From contig NZ_CP059162.1 in the NCBI RefSeq assembly GCF_013466605.1, forward strand, positions 372,001 to 436,000: 64,000 bases of DNA, given 5' to 3'. The stretch is from Pseudomonas chlororaphis subsp. aurantiaca (GTDB lineage Bacteria > Pseudomonadota > Gammaproteobacteria > Pseudomonadales > Pseudomonadaceae). The position numbers and the translations under genes were made by a program. Below are positions 45,523 to 54,415 of the stretch, in pieces; the stretch's first letter is position 1, and each line of letters begins with the position of its first letter. The notes under the pieces are model-generated. The model worked only from the letters and a program-made list of their open reading frames with translations. It did not search any database and was not told the DNA's origin.

Positions 45523-46293
45523 ATGGCGCTGGCTAAACGCATCATCCCTTGCCTGGACGTGGACAACGGCCGGGTGGTCAAGGGCGTCAAGTTCGAGAAC
45601 ATCCGTGACGCCGGCGACCCGGTGGAAATCGCCCGTCGCTACGACGAGCAGGGCGCGGACGAGATTACCTTTCTCGACATCACCGCCAGCGTCGATGGTC
45701 GCGACACCACGCTGCATACCGTCGAGCGCATGGCCAGCCAGGTGTTCATCCCGCTGACCGTGGGCGGTGGCGTGCGCACCGTGCAGGACATCCGCAACCT
45801 GCTCAACGCTGGTGCGGACAAGGTTTCGATCAACACCGCGGCAGTGTTCAACCCCGAGTTCGTCGGTGAAGCGGCGCAGCATTTCGGCTCGCAGTGCATC
45901 GTCGTCGCCATCGATGCGAAGAAGGTTTCCGGGTCGGGCGAAACCCCGCGCTGGGAGATCTTCACCCACGGCGGGCGCAAGCCTACCGGGCTGGACGCGG
46001 TGGAGTGGGCGAAGAAGATGGAAGGCTTGGGTGCCGGCGAGATCCTGCTGACCAGCATGGATCAGGACGGCATGAAGAACGGCTTCGACCTGGGTGTGAC
46101 CCGTGCCATCAGCGATGCCCTGGGCATTCCGGTGATCGCCTCGGGCGGTGTCGGCAACCTGCAGCACCTGGCCGACGGCATCCTCGAAGGCCACGCCAGC
46201 GCGGTGCTGGCGGCGAGCATCTTCCACTTCGGCGAGTACACCGTGCCCGAGGCCAAGGCCTACATGGCGCACCGCGGCATCGTCGTACGGTAG
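45523..46293 (+). CDS. hisF: imidazole glycerol phosphate synthase cyclase subunit
   Basis: Beta/alpha-barrel cyclase of 256 residues, partner of HisH, converting PRFAR and ammonia to IGP and [25 protein letters not shown] contains catalytic Asp11; the second catalytic Asp is in [15 protein letters not shown]. Phosphate loops are [20 protein letters not shown] and [20 protein letters not shown]. Last his gene of this run; a separate exported protein gene follows after 63 bp. Confidence 0.97.
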   Translation: MALAKRIIPCLDVDNGRVVKGVKFENIRDAGDPVEIARRYDEQGADEITFLDITASVDGRDTTLHTVERMASQVFIPLTVGGGVRTVQDIRNLLNAGADKVSINTAAVFNPEFVGEAAQHFGSQCIVVAIDAKKVSGSGETPRWEIFTHGGRKPTGLDAVEWAKKMEGLGAGEILLTSMDQDGMKNGFDLGVTRAISDALGIPVIASGGVGNLQHLADGILEGHASAVLAASIFHFGEYTVPEAKAYMAHRGIVVR

Positions 46294-46356
46294 CCACTGG
46301 ACAGCATGGCGGGCTCGCGGCACTCTTGAGCACGCCATGGATTCCGGTAGCCCGTC

Positions 46357-47112
46357 ATGTTCAAACATCTTCTTCTTGTCCTTGCCAGTGCTTCGGTTCT
46401 CTTCACCACAAACGCTCGTGCAGCGCAAACACCGGACACCTCCCTGGTGCTGCTGACGGAAAACTTCCCCCCCTACAACATGGCCAGGAACGGCAAGAAC
46501 TTCGCCCAGGGCGAAAATATCAACGGCATCGCCGTGGATATCGTCCGCGAAATGTTCAAGCGCGCCGGGATCAACTACAGCCTGACCCTGCGCTTTCCCT
46601 GGGAGCGCATCTACAATCTCGCCCTGGAGCAGCCGGGGTATGGCGTGTTTGTCATGGCGCGGCTGCCGGACCGGGAACAGCTGTTCAAGTGGGTCGGTCC
46701 CATCGGCCCGGACGACTGGATCATGCTGGCCCGGGACGATAGCAAGATCGCCCTGCAATCCCTGGAACAGGCGCGCAAATACCGGATCGGCGCCTACAAG
46801 GGCGACGCCATCGCCGAGACCCTGGCCAAGCAAGGGCTCAAGCCGCAGGTAGTGCTGAAGGACCAGGACAACGCCAGGAAGCTGGTGGGCGGCCAGATCG
46901 ACCTATGGGCCACCGGCGACCCCGCCGGGCGTTATCTGGCCAGGCAGGAAGGCGTGACCGGGCTCAAGACCGTGCTGCGCTTCCACAGCACCCAGCTGTA
47001 CCTGGCGCTGAACAAAGAAGTACCGGACGAGACCGTCGCCCGGCTGCAGGCCGCGCTGGACCAACTGCGCGAGGAAGGCGTGGTGGAAGAGATCATGGGG
47101 CGCTACCTCTGA
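46357..47112 (+). CDS. periplasmic solute-binding protein (SBP_bac_3 family)
   Basis: A 251-residue exported protein. Signal peptide MFKHLLLVLASASVLFTTNA with cleavage near ARA; the mature part is a family 3 binding protein: VLLTENFPPYNMARNGKNFA, NGIAVDIVREMFKRAGINYS and VKLLRAR-type segments replaced by YKGDAIAETLAKQGLKPQVV. No membrane or ATPase gene is adjacent, so it may work as an orphan sensor or share another transporter, a frequent situation for this subfamily in Pseudomonas. The ligand is probably an amino acid or related acid. Downstream of hisF on the same strand; a REP doublet ends the unit. Confidence 0.8.
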   Translation: MFKHLLLVLASASVLFTTNARAAQTPDTSLVLLTENFPPYNMARNGKNFAQGENINGIAVDIVREMFKRAGINYSLTLRFPWERIYNLALEQPGYGVFVMARLPDREQLFKWVGPIGPDDWIMLARDDSKIALQSLEQARKYRIGAYKGDAIAETLAKQGLKPQVVLKDQDNARKLVGGQIDLWATGDPAGRYLARQEGVTGLKTVLRFHSTQLYLALNKEVPDETVARLQAALDQLREEGVVEEIMGRYL

Positions 47113-47120
47113 CCACCTCC

Positions 47121-47235
47121 TGTAGCCGCTGCCACGGGCTGCAATCGACGGCGAAGCCGTCGCAGAGATGTCTCGCGTGACCTAAGAGCATGCGGCCACT
47201 ACGTGACCGATCGCAGCCTGCGGCAGCGGCTACAG
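47121..47235. repeat. REP doublet (family B)
   Basis: TGTAGCCGCTGCCACGGGCT at the left and its inverted copy AGCCTGCGGCAGCGGCTACA at the right, about 75 bp apart, with a further small inverted repeat (GACGGC...GCCGTC) inside. Located between the binding-protein and deacetylase genes. Confidence 0.85.
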
Positions 47236-47248
47236 GGGCGGCGAGGCC

Positions 47249-48052
47249 TCAGCGGTAAACCCCATCCTTGCCATGCCCGGACATAGCCCTGTTGCTGCGC
47301 ACGCTGATCATCGACTCGATATCGATCCAGTCGATGCCCTGGGCCTTGAGCCTGGGCAGTTCGCGTTCGAGCACGGCCAGGGTCTGCGGGTAGGGATGGC
47401 CGATCATCACCGCCGAACCCTGCTTGCGCGCCAGGTTGATCGCGGTCTGCAGCTGATGGCTGATGGCCTCTTCGCTGCGTTCGTCGTCGAGGAACACATC
47501 GCGGGACACGCTGGCCAGGCCGATCTTCTGCGCCTCGGCGGCAGCCACGGTCTTGGCGCTGGTACGGCTGTCGACAAAGAACTTGTGGCGGCGCTGCAAC
47601 TGGGCCATCAGCCAGGCCATGGCCTGGGGCCGGGAGGTCATGCGGCTGCCCATGTGGTTGTTGATGCCGCTGGTGTAGGGCACGGCCTTGAAGGCGGCAT
47701 TGAGGCGTCTTTCCAGCTCTTCGATGGGCAGCTCGGGGTGCCAGGCAAAGGGGCCGGTGGCCGGGTCCATGGGCATGTGCAGGATGACGATCTTGCCGGC
47801 GCGATGGGCTTCGCGGGCGAACTCGGTGGCGTGGGGCGTGTCCGGCATGATTGCCGTGGTCACCGGGCCGGGCAGGGCGAGTACGCGACGGTCGCGGGGC
47901 AGGTTCTGCCCGAGGTCGTCGATGATCAGGCTCAGGTAGGCCTTGCGCGCAGCGGGCTCGGCGGCCTGGGTCGAGGTGAAGGCAAGGAGGCACAGAAGCC
48001 CGATCATGAGCCTCCACGACAACCGTGGGTGGGGTTGGCGTTGGTGGGTCAT
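47249..48052 (-). CDS. divergent polysaccharide deacetylase family protein
   Basis: A 267-residue exported protein of the divergent polysaccharide deacetylase (DUF610/YibQ) family. After a signal segment (WRLMIGLLCLLAFTSTQAAE) come AYLSLIIDDLGQNLPRDRRV (Asp pair of the NodB-like motif), VILHMPMDPATGPFAWHPEL and GINNHMGSRMTSRPQAMAWL. The family partners with EnvC/CtpA-type genes at this locus in many gammaproteobacteria. Start uncertain: ATG at 48052 (MTHQRQ), 48067 (MLQIPM) or 48007 (MIGLLC) are all in frame with no strong ribosome-binding site; still longer readings run into a REP doublet and are rejected. Confidence 0.82.
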   Translation of the reverse strand: MTHQRQPHPRLSWRLMIGLLCLLAFTSTQAAEPAARKAYLSLIIDDLGQNLPRDRRVLALPGPVTTAIMPDTPHATEFAREAHRAGKIVILHMPMDPATGPFAWHPELPIEELERRLNAAFKAVPYTSGINNHMGSRMTSRPQAMAWLMAQLQRRHKFFVDSRTSAKTVAAAEAQKIGLASVSRDVFLDDERSEEAISHQLQTAINLARKQGSAVMIGHPYPQTLAVLERELPRLKAQGIDWIDIESMISVRSNRAMSGHGKDGVYR

Positions 48053-48112
48053 GGGGATTTGAAGCATTAGGGTTCGGGTAAAGCCTTGGCGGGGTGTGGC
48101 GGTCGTCACGCC

Positions 48113-48165
48113 ATCGCGAGCAAGCTTCGCTCCTGCAGAAGAGGCGGCGGGCTTGCTCGCGATGG
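48113..48165. repeat. REP doublet (REPIN, family A)
   Basis: ATCGCGAGCAAGCTTCGCTC and its inverted copy GGCTTGCTCGCGAT enclose a short loop. It touches the ctpA stop codon at 48172. Confidence 0.75.
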
Positions 48166-48171
48166 GTTCCA

Positions 48172-49482
48172 TCACTTGCTGCGGGTGATGCTCAGGCCCT
48201 TGAGCAGGCTGAGGGCCTGGGCCAGCTGGTAGTCGTCGTCCTGCGGCATCGGCTTGGGCTTGCTGCCGGAAGCGGTCGGCTTGTCGGCGCCGCCATTGCC
48301 ATTGCCCAGGTGACCTTGCAGGTCGGCTTCCTTGAAGTACTCGTTATCCTGCGCTTCGCTGGTGATCTTGGCGCGGCGCACCTCGATGTCCGGCACGATG
48401 CCCTGGGCCTGGATCGAGCGGCCGTTCGGGGTGAAGTACAGCGCGGTGGTGATCTTCAGCGCGCGGTCGTTGTTCAGCGGCAGCACGGTTTGCACCGAGC
48501 CCTTGCCGAAGCTGGTGGTGCCCATCAGCACCGCGCGTTTCTGGTCCTGCAGGGCGCCGGCGACGATCTCCGAAGCCGAGGCGCTGCCACCGTTGATCAG
48601 CACCACCATCGGTACCGCTTCGCTCTCGTCCTTGCCAGTGGCGGAGAAGCGCAGCTCGGAGTTGGCGATGCGGCCCTTGGTGTAGACGATCAGGCCCTTG
48701 GTGATGAAGTGGTCGACCACTTCCACCGCCGATTGCAGCACGCCGCCCGGGTTGTTGCGCAGGTCGAGGATGATGCCGTTGAGCTTCTTGCCGTTGTCCT
48801 TGCGCAGCTTGGCCAGGGCCTTGGAGACTTCCTCGCCGGTCTTGACCTGGAACTGGGTGATGCGGATATAGCCGTAGCCCGACTCCAGCAGCTGGCTCTT
48901 CACGCTCTTCACTTGGATGGTGGCGCGGGCCAGGGTCACGTCGAACGGCGCGCCGCCGTCGCGGACCAGGGTCAGGGTGATCTTCTGGCCGATCTTGCCG
49001 CGCATCTTGTCCACGGCTTCGGTCATGCTCTGGCCGCGGGTCGGCTGGCCGTTGATCTTGACGATCAGGTCGCCGGCCTGGATGCCGGCCTTGGACGCCG
49101 GGGTGTCGTCGATTGGCGACACCACCTTGATGATGCCGTCCTCGGCGCCGACTTCGATGCCCAGGCCGCCGAACTCGCCACTGGTGCTTTCCTGCAGCTC
49201 GGCGAAGTCTTCAGGGCCCAGGTAGGCCGAATGCGGGTCGAGGTTGCTGAGCATGCCCTTGATGGCGTTTTCCAGCAGGGTCTTGTCGTCGACGGGTTCG
49301 ACATAGGCGGCCTTGATCCGGTCCATGACCTCGGCGAAGGTGCGCAGCTCTTCGAGCGGCAATGGCGCCTTGGTGGTCGTGGCGGCTGTCGATTGAGCGG
49401 TTTCGGCGGCAAACGCCAGGGGCGCACCGATCACCAGAGCGATCGTCAGGGCCAGCGAGGTGAGGCGGGACAAATGCAGCAT
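48172..49482 (-). CDS. ctpA: C-terminal processing protease CtpA
   Basis: Periplasmic S41-family serine protease, 436 residues, the same length as P. aeruginosa CtpA. Signal peptide MLHLSRLTSLALTIALVIGA to AFA; PDZ domain about 100-180 (GLGIEVGAEDGIIKVVSPID, AGIQAGDLIVKINGQ); the catalytic dyad is Ser302 in INGGSASASEIVAGA and Lys327 in GTTSFGKGSVQ. In P. aeruginosa CtpA works with the lipoprotein LbcA to degrade peptidoglycan cross-link hydrolases (family knowledge). AGGAG lies upstream of the ATG; longer frames invade the envC gene. Follows envC by 31 bp on the same strand. Confidence 0.95.
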   Translation of the reverse strand: MLHLSRLTSLALTIALVIGAPLAFAAETAQSTAATTTKAPLPLEELRTFAEVMDRIKAAYVEPVDDKTLLENAIKGMLSNLDPHSAYLGPEDFAELQESTSGEFGGLGIEVGAEDGIIKVVSPIDDTPASKAGIQAGDLIVKINGQPTRGQSMTEAVDKMRGKIGQKITLTLVRDGGAPFDVTLARATIQVKSVKSQLLESGYGYIRITQFQVKTGEEVSKALAKLRKDNGKKLNGIILDLRNNPGGVLQSAVEVVDHFITKGLIVYTKGRIANSELRFSATGKDESEAVPMVVLINGGSASASEIVAGALQDQKRAVLMGTTSFGKGSVQTVLPLNNDRALKITTALYFTPNGRSIQAQGIVPDIEVRRAKITSEAQDNEYFKEADLQGHLGNGNGGADKPTASGSKPKPMPQDDDYQLAQALSLLKGLSITRSK

Positions 49483-49513
49483 GTCGAACGAACTCCTGAA
49501 TGAGGTGGCGCGC

Positions 49514-50800
49514 TTATCCTTGCGCGCGGCACCATTGTGCCGGGTCGCTTGGGCGACCCTGCTGGCGAATAGCGAAGTACAGTGCAGGCGCGCCCTGGCC
49601 GCCACTGCTACCCACAGTGGAGATGGACTCGCCGGCCTTGACGACATCGCCCGCTTCTTTAAGCAGCGTCTGGTTGTGTCCGTAGAGGCTCAAGTAGCCG
49701 TTGCCATGGTCGAGGATCACCAGCAGGCCGGCGCCGCGCAACCAGTCGGCGAACACCACGCGGCCGCCGTGGACGGCATGCACCTGGCTGCCGGCCGAGG
49801 CGCTGATCATCACCCCGTCCCACTTGGTCCGGGCATCGTCGCCGCGGCTTTCGCCGAAGCGCGCCAGCAGTCGACCATCAACCGGCCATGGAAGTTTTCC
49901 CCGGGATGAAGCAAAAGGGCCTCTATAGGAGGCGCCTGCGCTGGAAACCAAGGGGCCGGGCGCCGCTCGGGGTGGCTTGCGCGGGCTGTCGTCGGCATCG
50001 GCCTGGGCCTCACGCAAACGCTTTTTTTCGGCTTCCTGCTGGGCGATCAGCGCTTTCTGTCGCGCTTGCTCTGCCTCGCGGGCCTGGCGGGCCAGGGTTT
50101 CCTCGATGGTTTTCAGCACCTTGCCCAGATCGGCCTGGTCCTGTTCGCGGGCCTTGAGCTTGTCGCCACGGGTCTTCACGTCGTCATTGAGCTTGGCCAG
50201 GGCCACCTGGCGCTCCTTGCGGACCTTGTCGAGCTCTTCACGCTGGGTGTCGAGGCTGCTTTTCTGCACCAGCAGCTGGGCTTGCTGCAGGGAGATTTCC
50301 TTTTCGACATTGGCCAGCTGGCGCAGGGTCTCGTTGAAATTCTTCAGCTGCTCCAGGCGGGCCTGGCTCAGGTAGTCGTAATAGGTCAGGGTGCGGGCGA
50401 ATTTTTCCGGGTTTTGCTGGTTGAGCAGCAGCTTGAGGTACTCCTGACGGCCGTTCTGGTAGGCCGCGCGGGCCTGGATGGCGATCAGTCGTTGCTGTTC
50501 AATGCGCGCGCTCTGGAGTTTTTTTTTCTCCTCATCGAGACGCTGCAGCTCGGATTCGCTTTTCTTCAGCTCTTTCTGCAGGGCATCGACCTGCTTTTCC
50601 AGCTTGCCCATCTCGGTTTCGGTGCCGCGCAGGTCTTTCTGCACGCCGGACTTTTCTTCCTGCAGCTTGCCCAGCAGCTTTTTCAGCTCGGCAATGTCCT
50701 GACGCGTGGCGTCCAACTGCTGTTGGGTTTGCGCGCGCTCGTCGGCGAAGGCCGGTTGGAGCAGGCAGATCAGAGCTAGGGTAATCAGGGCGCGAAGCAT
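49514..50800 (-). CDS. envC: EnvC-type murein amidase activator (M23/LytM domain)
   Basis: A 428-residue periplasmic protein. Signal peptide MLRALITLALICLLQPAFA; residues about 25-260 form a long coiled coil (DIAELKKLLGKLQEEKSGVQ and onward), then a linker rich in Pro/Arg, then a LytM domain from about 300. The LytM metal ligands are degraded: the second motif reads APALYFAIRQQG where active enzymes have His-x-His, as in E. coli EnvC (SLYFEIRRQG). It therefore should activate AmiA/AmiB-type amidases at the septum without hydrolysing murein. A GTG at 50815 would add five residues; the ATG is preferred. Upstream of ctpA. Confidence 0.93.
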   Translation of the reverse strand: MLRALITLALICLLQPAFADERAQTQQQLDATRQDIAELKKLLGKLQEEKSGVQKDLRGTETEMGKLEKQVDALQKELKKSESELQRLDEEKKKLQSARIEQQRLIAIQARAAYQNGRQEYLKLLLNQQNPEKFARTLTYYDYLSQARLEQLKNFNETLRQLANVEKEISLQQAQLLVQKSSLDTQREELDKVRKERQVALAKLNDDVKTRGDKLKAREQDQADLGKVLKTIEETLARQAREAEQARQKALIAQQEAEKKRLREAQADADDSPRKPPRAAPGPLVSSAGASYRGPFASSRGKLPWPVDGRLLARFGESRGDDARTKWDGVMISASAGSQVHAVHGGRVVFADWLRGAGLLVILDHGNGYLSLYGHNQTLLKEAGDVVKAGESISTVGSSGGQGAPALYFAIRQQGRPSDPAQWCRAQG

Positions 50801-50860
50801 AGAGGCGGGCGACACCAGGGAAAGGGACGGCCTAGTATGCCCGCCCCTCGCTGCAAAAAA

Positions 50861-50891
50861 AACGCCTCAAAGCCAACTGCTTTGAGGCGTT
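50861..50891 (-). terminator. intrinsic terminator of gpmI
   Basis: AACGCCTCAAAGC and GCTTTGAGGCGTT form a 13-bp perfect stem around CAACT (plus strand), followed on the minus strand by a run of eight T. It separates gpmI from envC, so envC-ctpA needs its own promoter in the 60 bp between or relies on read-through. Confidence 0.92.
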
Positions 50892-50936
50892 CGTCATAAA
50901 AAGCCGTTTCCGGCCCATTATTCGGACTTTTTGATA

Positions 50937-52466
50937 TCAGACCAGTATCGAAGTGCCAGTCATTTCCGCAGGCTGCGGCAGGCCCAGCAACTTGAGCATG
51001 GTCGGCGCTACGTCAGCCAGGACTCCGCCTTCGCGGACTTTCAGGTTGCGCTTGCCAACATAGATGAACGGTACCGGCTCGCTGGTGTGGGCGGTGTGGG
51101 CCTGGCCGGTGGCGGCGTCGGACATCTGCTCGACGTTGCCGTGGTCGGCAGTGATCAGGGCTTCGCCGCCGACCTTTTCCAGGGCGTCGACGATCCGGCC
51201 GACGCACAGGTCCAGGCATTCAACGGCCTTGACCGCTGCGTCGAACACGCCGCTGTGGCCGACCATGTCGCCGTTGGCGTAGTTGACCACGATCACGTCG
51301 TAGCGCTGGTTTTCGATGGCGTCGACGATCCGGTCGGTGACTTCCGGCGCGCTCATTTCCGGCTGCAGGTCGTAGGTGGCGACTTTCGGCGACGGGATCA
51401 GGATGCGTTCTTCGCCCGGAAACGGCTCTTCGCGGCCGCCGGAGAAGAAAAAGGTCACGTGGGCATATTTCTCGGTTTCGGCGATGCGCAGCTGGGTCTT
51501 GCCGTTTTTCGCCAGGTAATCGCCCAGCACGTTTTCCAGGCTGCCCGGGGCAAAGGCCGAAGGGGCCGGAATGCTTGCCGCGTATTGGGTCAGCATGACG
51601 AAACCGGCCAGTTTCGGCTGGCGGGCGCGGGCGAATTCCTTGAAATCGTCTTCGACGAACACCCGGCTCAGCTCGCGGGCGCGGTCGGCGCGGAAGTTCA
51701 TGAATACCACGGCGTCGCCGTCTTCGACTTTCACCGGCTCGCCGAGGGTGGTGGCCTTGACGAATTCGTCGCTCTCGCCACGCTCGTAGGCGGCCTGCAG
51801 GCCTTCCTGGGCGGTGGCGGCGTTGAATTCGCCTTTGCCGTCGACGATCAGGTTGTAGGCCTGGGCCACGCGGTCCCAGCGGTTGTCGCGGTCCATGGCG
51901 AAGTAACGGCCGATCAGGCTGGCGATACGGCCCTTGCCCAGGGTCTTGAAGGTTTCATCCAGCAGTTCGATCGACGAGGTGGCGCTTTTCGGCGGGGTAT
52001 CGCGGCCATCGAGGAAGGCGTGCAGGTAGATCTTCTCGGCGCCACGCTTGAAGGCCAGTTCGGCCATCGCCACCAGATGGTCCTGGTGGCTGTGCACGCC
52101 ACCATCGGACAGCAGGCCGAGGATGTGCACGGCCTTGTCGGCGGCCACGGCTTTATCCACGGCGGCGCAGATAGTCGGGTTTTCGAAGAACTCGCCATCG
52201 CGGATGGCTTTGGTGACACGGGTGAAATCCTGGTACACCACGCGGCCGGCGCCGAGGTTCATGTGGCCGACTTCGGAGTTGCCCATCTGGCCGTCCGGCA
52301 GGCCGACATCCATGCCCGAACCCGAGATCAGGCCGTTCGGCACGCTGGCGCACAGGCGGTCGAGGACCGGCTTCTTGGCTGCATAGATAGCGTTGGATTC
52401 GTGGCTCTCGCTGTGACCGAAGCCATCCAGAATCATCAGGACCAAAGGTTTAGGCGTGGTAGTCAT
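50937..52466 (-). CDS. gpmI: 2,3-bisphosphoglycerate-independent phosphoglycerate mutase
   Basis: Glycolytic/gluconeogenic phosphoglycerate mutase (iPGM), 509 residues, with two Mn ions. [20 protein letters not shown] carries the metal ligand Asp14; the phosphorylated Ser64 is in [53 protein letters not shown] and [11 protein letters not shown] supply the remaining ligands. The ATG at 52466 gives the family length and starts directly before the conserved strand; an in-frame reading 26 residues longer is unlikely. Divergent from the rhodanese gene at 52618. Confidence 0.96.
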   Translation of the reverse strand: MTTTPKPLVLMILDGFGHSESHESNAIYAAKKPVLDRLCASVPNGLISGSGMDVGLPDGQMGNSEVGHMNLGAGRVVYQDFTRVTKAIRDGEFFENPTICAAVDKAVAADKAVHILGLLSDGGVHSHQDHLVAMAELAFKRGAEKIYLHAFLDGRDTPPKSATSSIELLDETFKTLGKGRIASLIGRYFAMDRDNRWDRVAQAYNLIVDGKGEFNAATAQEGLQAAYERGESDEFVKATTLGEPVKVEDGDAVVFMNFRADRARELSRVFVEDDFKEFARARQPKLAGFVMLTQYAASIPAPSAFAPGSLENVLGDYLAKNGKTQLRIAETEKYAHVTFFFSGGREEPFPGEERILIPSPKVATYDLQPEMSAPEVTDRIVDAIENQRYDVIVVNYANGDMVGHSGVFDAAVKAVECLDLCVGRIVDALEKVGGEALITADHGNVEQMSDAATGQAHTAHTSEPVPFIYVGKRNLKVREGGVLADVAPTMLKLLGLPQPAEMTGTSILV

Positions 52467-52617
52467 AGATTCCACTCGTGGCTGGATTGGGAGAATGTTG
52501 GAAAAAGGGAGTGGCAGTTTAAAGCCAAGTTCCATCGGCGTCACCGCCGGGCGGGGTTTGGCCGACCCGGAGGGCTGTGTATACTGGCCGACATTTTAAC
52601 GCCCTGGAACCTCCTTG

Positions 52618-53031
52618 ATGGTTGCTCACCTGATTCAATTCGCCACTGAACACTACTTGCTCGTCGGCGCCTTCGTCATCTTGCTGGCTCTGTTGATCGC
52701 TCACGAGTTGAGCCGCGGTGGCCGCAGCCTCAGCACCCGTGAACTGACCGCGCTGGTCAACAGCGAGCAGGGCGTGGTGATCGATATCCGTCCGTCCAAG
52801 GACTTCGCCGCGGGCCATATCGTCGGCGCGTTGAACATCCCTCAAGACAAACTGGCCGCCCGCGTGGGCGAGCTGGAAAAGCACAAGGCCAAGACCATCA
52901 TTCTGGTCGACGCCCTGGGTCAGCACGCCGGCACCCACGCTCGCGAGCTGATGAAGTCCGGCTTCACCGCCGCCAAGCTGTCCGGCGGCGTTGGCAGCTG
53001 GAAAGCCGACAACCTGCCGCTGGTGAAGTGA
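52618..53031 (+). CDS. rhodanese-like membrane protein
   Basis: A 137-residue protein with one N-terminal membrane helix (LVGAFVILLALLIAHELS) and a cytoplasmic rhodanese domain: LTALVNSEQGVVIDIRPSKD, FAAGHIVGALNIPQDKLAAR and GFTAAKLSGGVGSWKADNLP. The loop that normally holds the catalytic Cys reads ILVDALGQHAGTHA, without any Cys, so sulfurtransferase activity is unlikely. It matches the YibN type found upstream of grxC-secB in enterics and Pseudomonas, where it is cotranscribed. One base separates it from grxC. A TTG three bases before the ATG is a less likely start. Confidence 0.92.
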   Translation: MVAHLIQFATEHYLLVGAFVILLALLIAHELSRGGRSLSTRELTALVNSEQGVVIDIRPSKDFAAGHIVGALNIPQDKLAARVGELEKHKAKTIILVDALGQHAGTHARELMKSGFTAAKLSGGVGSWKADNLPLVK

Positions 53032-53032
53032 T

Positions 53033-53287
53033 ATGGCTGCCGTCGTCGTCTATTCCAGCGATTACTGCCCCTACTGCTCGCGGGCCAAGTACCTGCTCGA
53101 GAACAAAGGCGTAGCCTTCGAAGAGATCAAGGTCGACGGCAAGCCGCAGGTTCGCGCCGAAATGGCCCAGAAGGCCGGGCGCACGTCCGTGCCGCAGATC
53201 TGGATCGGCAGCACCCATGTGGGCGGTTGTGACGATTTGTTCGCCCTGGAGCGCGCCGGCAAGCTCGACGCGCTGCTCGCGGCCTGA
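53033..53287 (+). CDS. grxC: glutaredoxin 3
   Basis: An 84-residue glutaredoxin with the dithiol active site CPYC (Cys12, Cys15) in VVVYSSDYCPYCSRAKYLLE, the cis-Pro strand RTSVPQIWIGSTHVGGCDDL that binds glutathione, and standard length. It reduces disulfides and glutathione mixed disulfides in the cytoplasm. Second gene of the rhodanese-grxC-secB unit. Confidence 0.96.
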   Translation: MAAVVVYSSDYCPYCSRAKYLLENKGVAFEEIKVDGKPQVRAEMAQKAGRTSVPQIWIGSTHVGGCDDLFALERAGKLDALLAA

Positions 53288-53343
53288 CTGACCACCCAAG
53301 ATCAGCAAACCCTACATGACCCCGAGATCAAGAAGGATCTGAG

Positions 53344-53826
53344 ATGACTGACCAACAGAACACCGCTGCGACCGAAGACGAATCTGCACCGCAATTCTCG
53401 CTGCAGCGTATCTATGTGCGTGACCTGTCTTTCGAAGCTCCGAAAAGCCCGGCGATCTTCCGCCAGCAGTGGGAGCCGAGCGTCGGCCTGGACCTGAACA
53501 CCCGCCAGAAGGCGCTGGAAGAAGGTTTCCACGAAGTCGTGCTGACCCTGTCGGTCACCGTGAAGAACGGTGAAGAAGTCGCGTTCATCGCCGAAGTGCA
53601 ACAGGCCGGTATCTTCCTGATCAAGAACCTGGACGACGCTTCGATGAGCCACACCCTGGGCGCGTTCTGCCCGAACATCCTGTTCCCGTACGCTCGCGAA
53701 GCGCTGGACAGCCTGGTGACCCGCGGTTCGTTCCCGGCCCTGATGCTGGCTCCGGTGAACTTCGATGCGCTGTACGCGCAAGAGCTGCAACGCCTGCAGG
53801 CAGCCGGTGAAGGCACTGTTCAGTAA
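53344..53826 (+). CDS. secB: protein-export chaperone SecB
   Basis: A 160-residue homotetrameric chaperone that keeps precursors unfolded and hands them to Sec[41 protein letters not shown] and [20 protein letters not shown] are the family blocks. Separated by 56 bp from grxC; AAGGATCTGAG precedes the ATG. Followed by a strong terminator. Confidence 0.97.
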   Translation: MTDQQNTAATEDESAPQFSLQRIYVRDLSFEAPKSPAIFRQQWEPSVGLDLNTRQKALEEGFHEVVLTLSVTVKNGEEVAFIAEVQQAGIFLIKNLDDASMSHTLGAFCPNILFPYAREALDSLVTRGSFPALMLAPVNFDALYAQELQRLQAAGEGTVQ

Positions 53827-53840
53827 GCTGCTGGGTTCAT

Positions 53841-53870
53841 GAAAAAAGCGCCGTTTCAGGCGCTTTTTTC
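53841..53870. terminator. intrinsic terminator of secB
   Basis: GAAAAAAGCGCC and GGCGCTTTTTTC form a 12-bp perfect stem around GTTTCA, 14 bp after the stop codon. A- and T-rich flanks make it bidirectional in form. Confidence 0.92.
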
Positions 53871-53919
53871 ATGTTCGGGCCCAAGGTTTAGAAACTGATG
53901 TCGATACCGGCGCTGAACC

Positions 53920-53940
53920 TGTAGCCGCTGCCGCAGGGAT
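53920..53940. repeat. single REP element (family B), partial
   Basis: TGTAGCCGCTGCCGCAGGGA, one half of the family B doublet, between secB and trmL. Confidence 0.6.
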
Positions 53941-53959
53941 TGGCACGGAGGTGGGTGGC

Positions 53960-54415
53960 TTATTTGAACCCCAGCTGGCGCCAGGCTTCGTAGACGGCGA
54001 CCGCCACGGTGTTGGACAGGTTCAGGCTGCGGCAGCCTTCGCGCATGGGTAGGCGCAGGCGTTGTTCGGCGGGCAAGGCGTCCAGCACTTCGGCGGGCAG
54101 GCCGCGGCTTTCCGGGCCGAACAGGAAGGCATCGCCCTCGGCGAAGCTGGCGTCGTGGAACGGCCGCGAGCCCTTGGTGGTGAAGGCGAACAGGCGCGGA
54201 TGGCCTAGGCTTTCAAGACAGCTGGCGAGGTCGGCATGGCGCTGCAGGGTGGCATATTCGTGGTAGTCGAGTCCGGCCCGGCGCAGGCGCTTGTCGTCCA
54301 TTTCGAAACCCAGTGGCTCGATCAAATGCAGGTGGCAGCCGCTATTGGCGCACAGCCTGATTACGTTGCCGGTATTCGGCGGAATTTCTGGTTGAAAAAG
54401 GATGACGTGAAACAT
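53960..54415 (-). CDS. trmL: tRNA (cytidine(34)-2'-O)-methyltransferase
   Basis: SPOUT-class methyltransferase of 151 residues that 2'-O-methylates the wobble base of tRNA-Leu isoacceptors. MFHVILFQPEIPPNTGNVIR is the diagnostic N terminus (N-x-G-N-x-x-R); the trefoil knot is FLFGPESRGLPAEVLDALPA and MREGCRSLNLSNTVAVAVYE. Length is typical. GGAG lies nine bases upstream of the ATG. Its start codon overlaps by two bases, on the opposite strand, the start codon of the plus-strand gene at 54414. Confidence 0.95.
   Translation of the reverse strand: MFHVILFQPEIPPNTGNVIRLCANSGCHLHLIEPLGFEMDDKRLRRAGLDYHEYATLQRHADLASCLESLGHPRLFAFTTKGSRPFHDASFAEGDAFLFGPESRGLPAEVLDALPAEQRLRLPMREGCRSLNLSNTVAVAVYEAWRQLGFK

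Noticed and set aside
44677..46833. 718-residue open frame opposite hisA and hisF
   Set aside because: Spans two certain genes and the following intergenic gap on the other strand; antisense shadow of codon bias.
47121..47235. Hairpin-rich stretch as a small RNA gene
   Set aside because: It is made of the inverted ends of a family B REP doublet that recurs elsewhere; no promoter or terminator accompanies it.
48053..48175. N-terminal extension of the deacetylase gene up to 48175
   Set aside because: The extra 41 residues would be encoded by a REP doublet and would bury the signal peptide.
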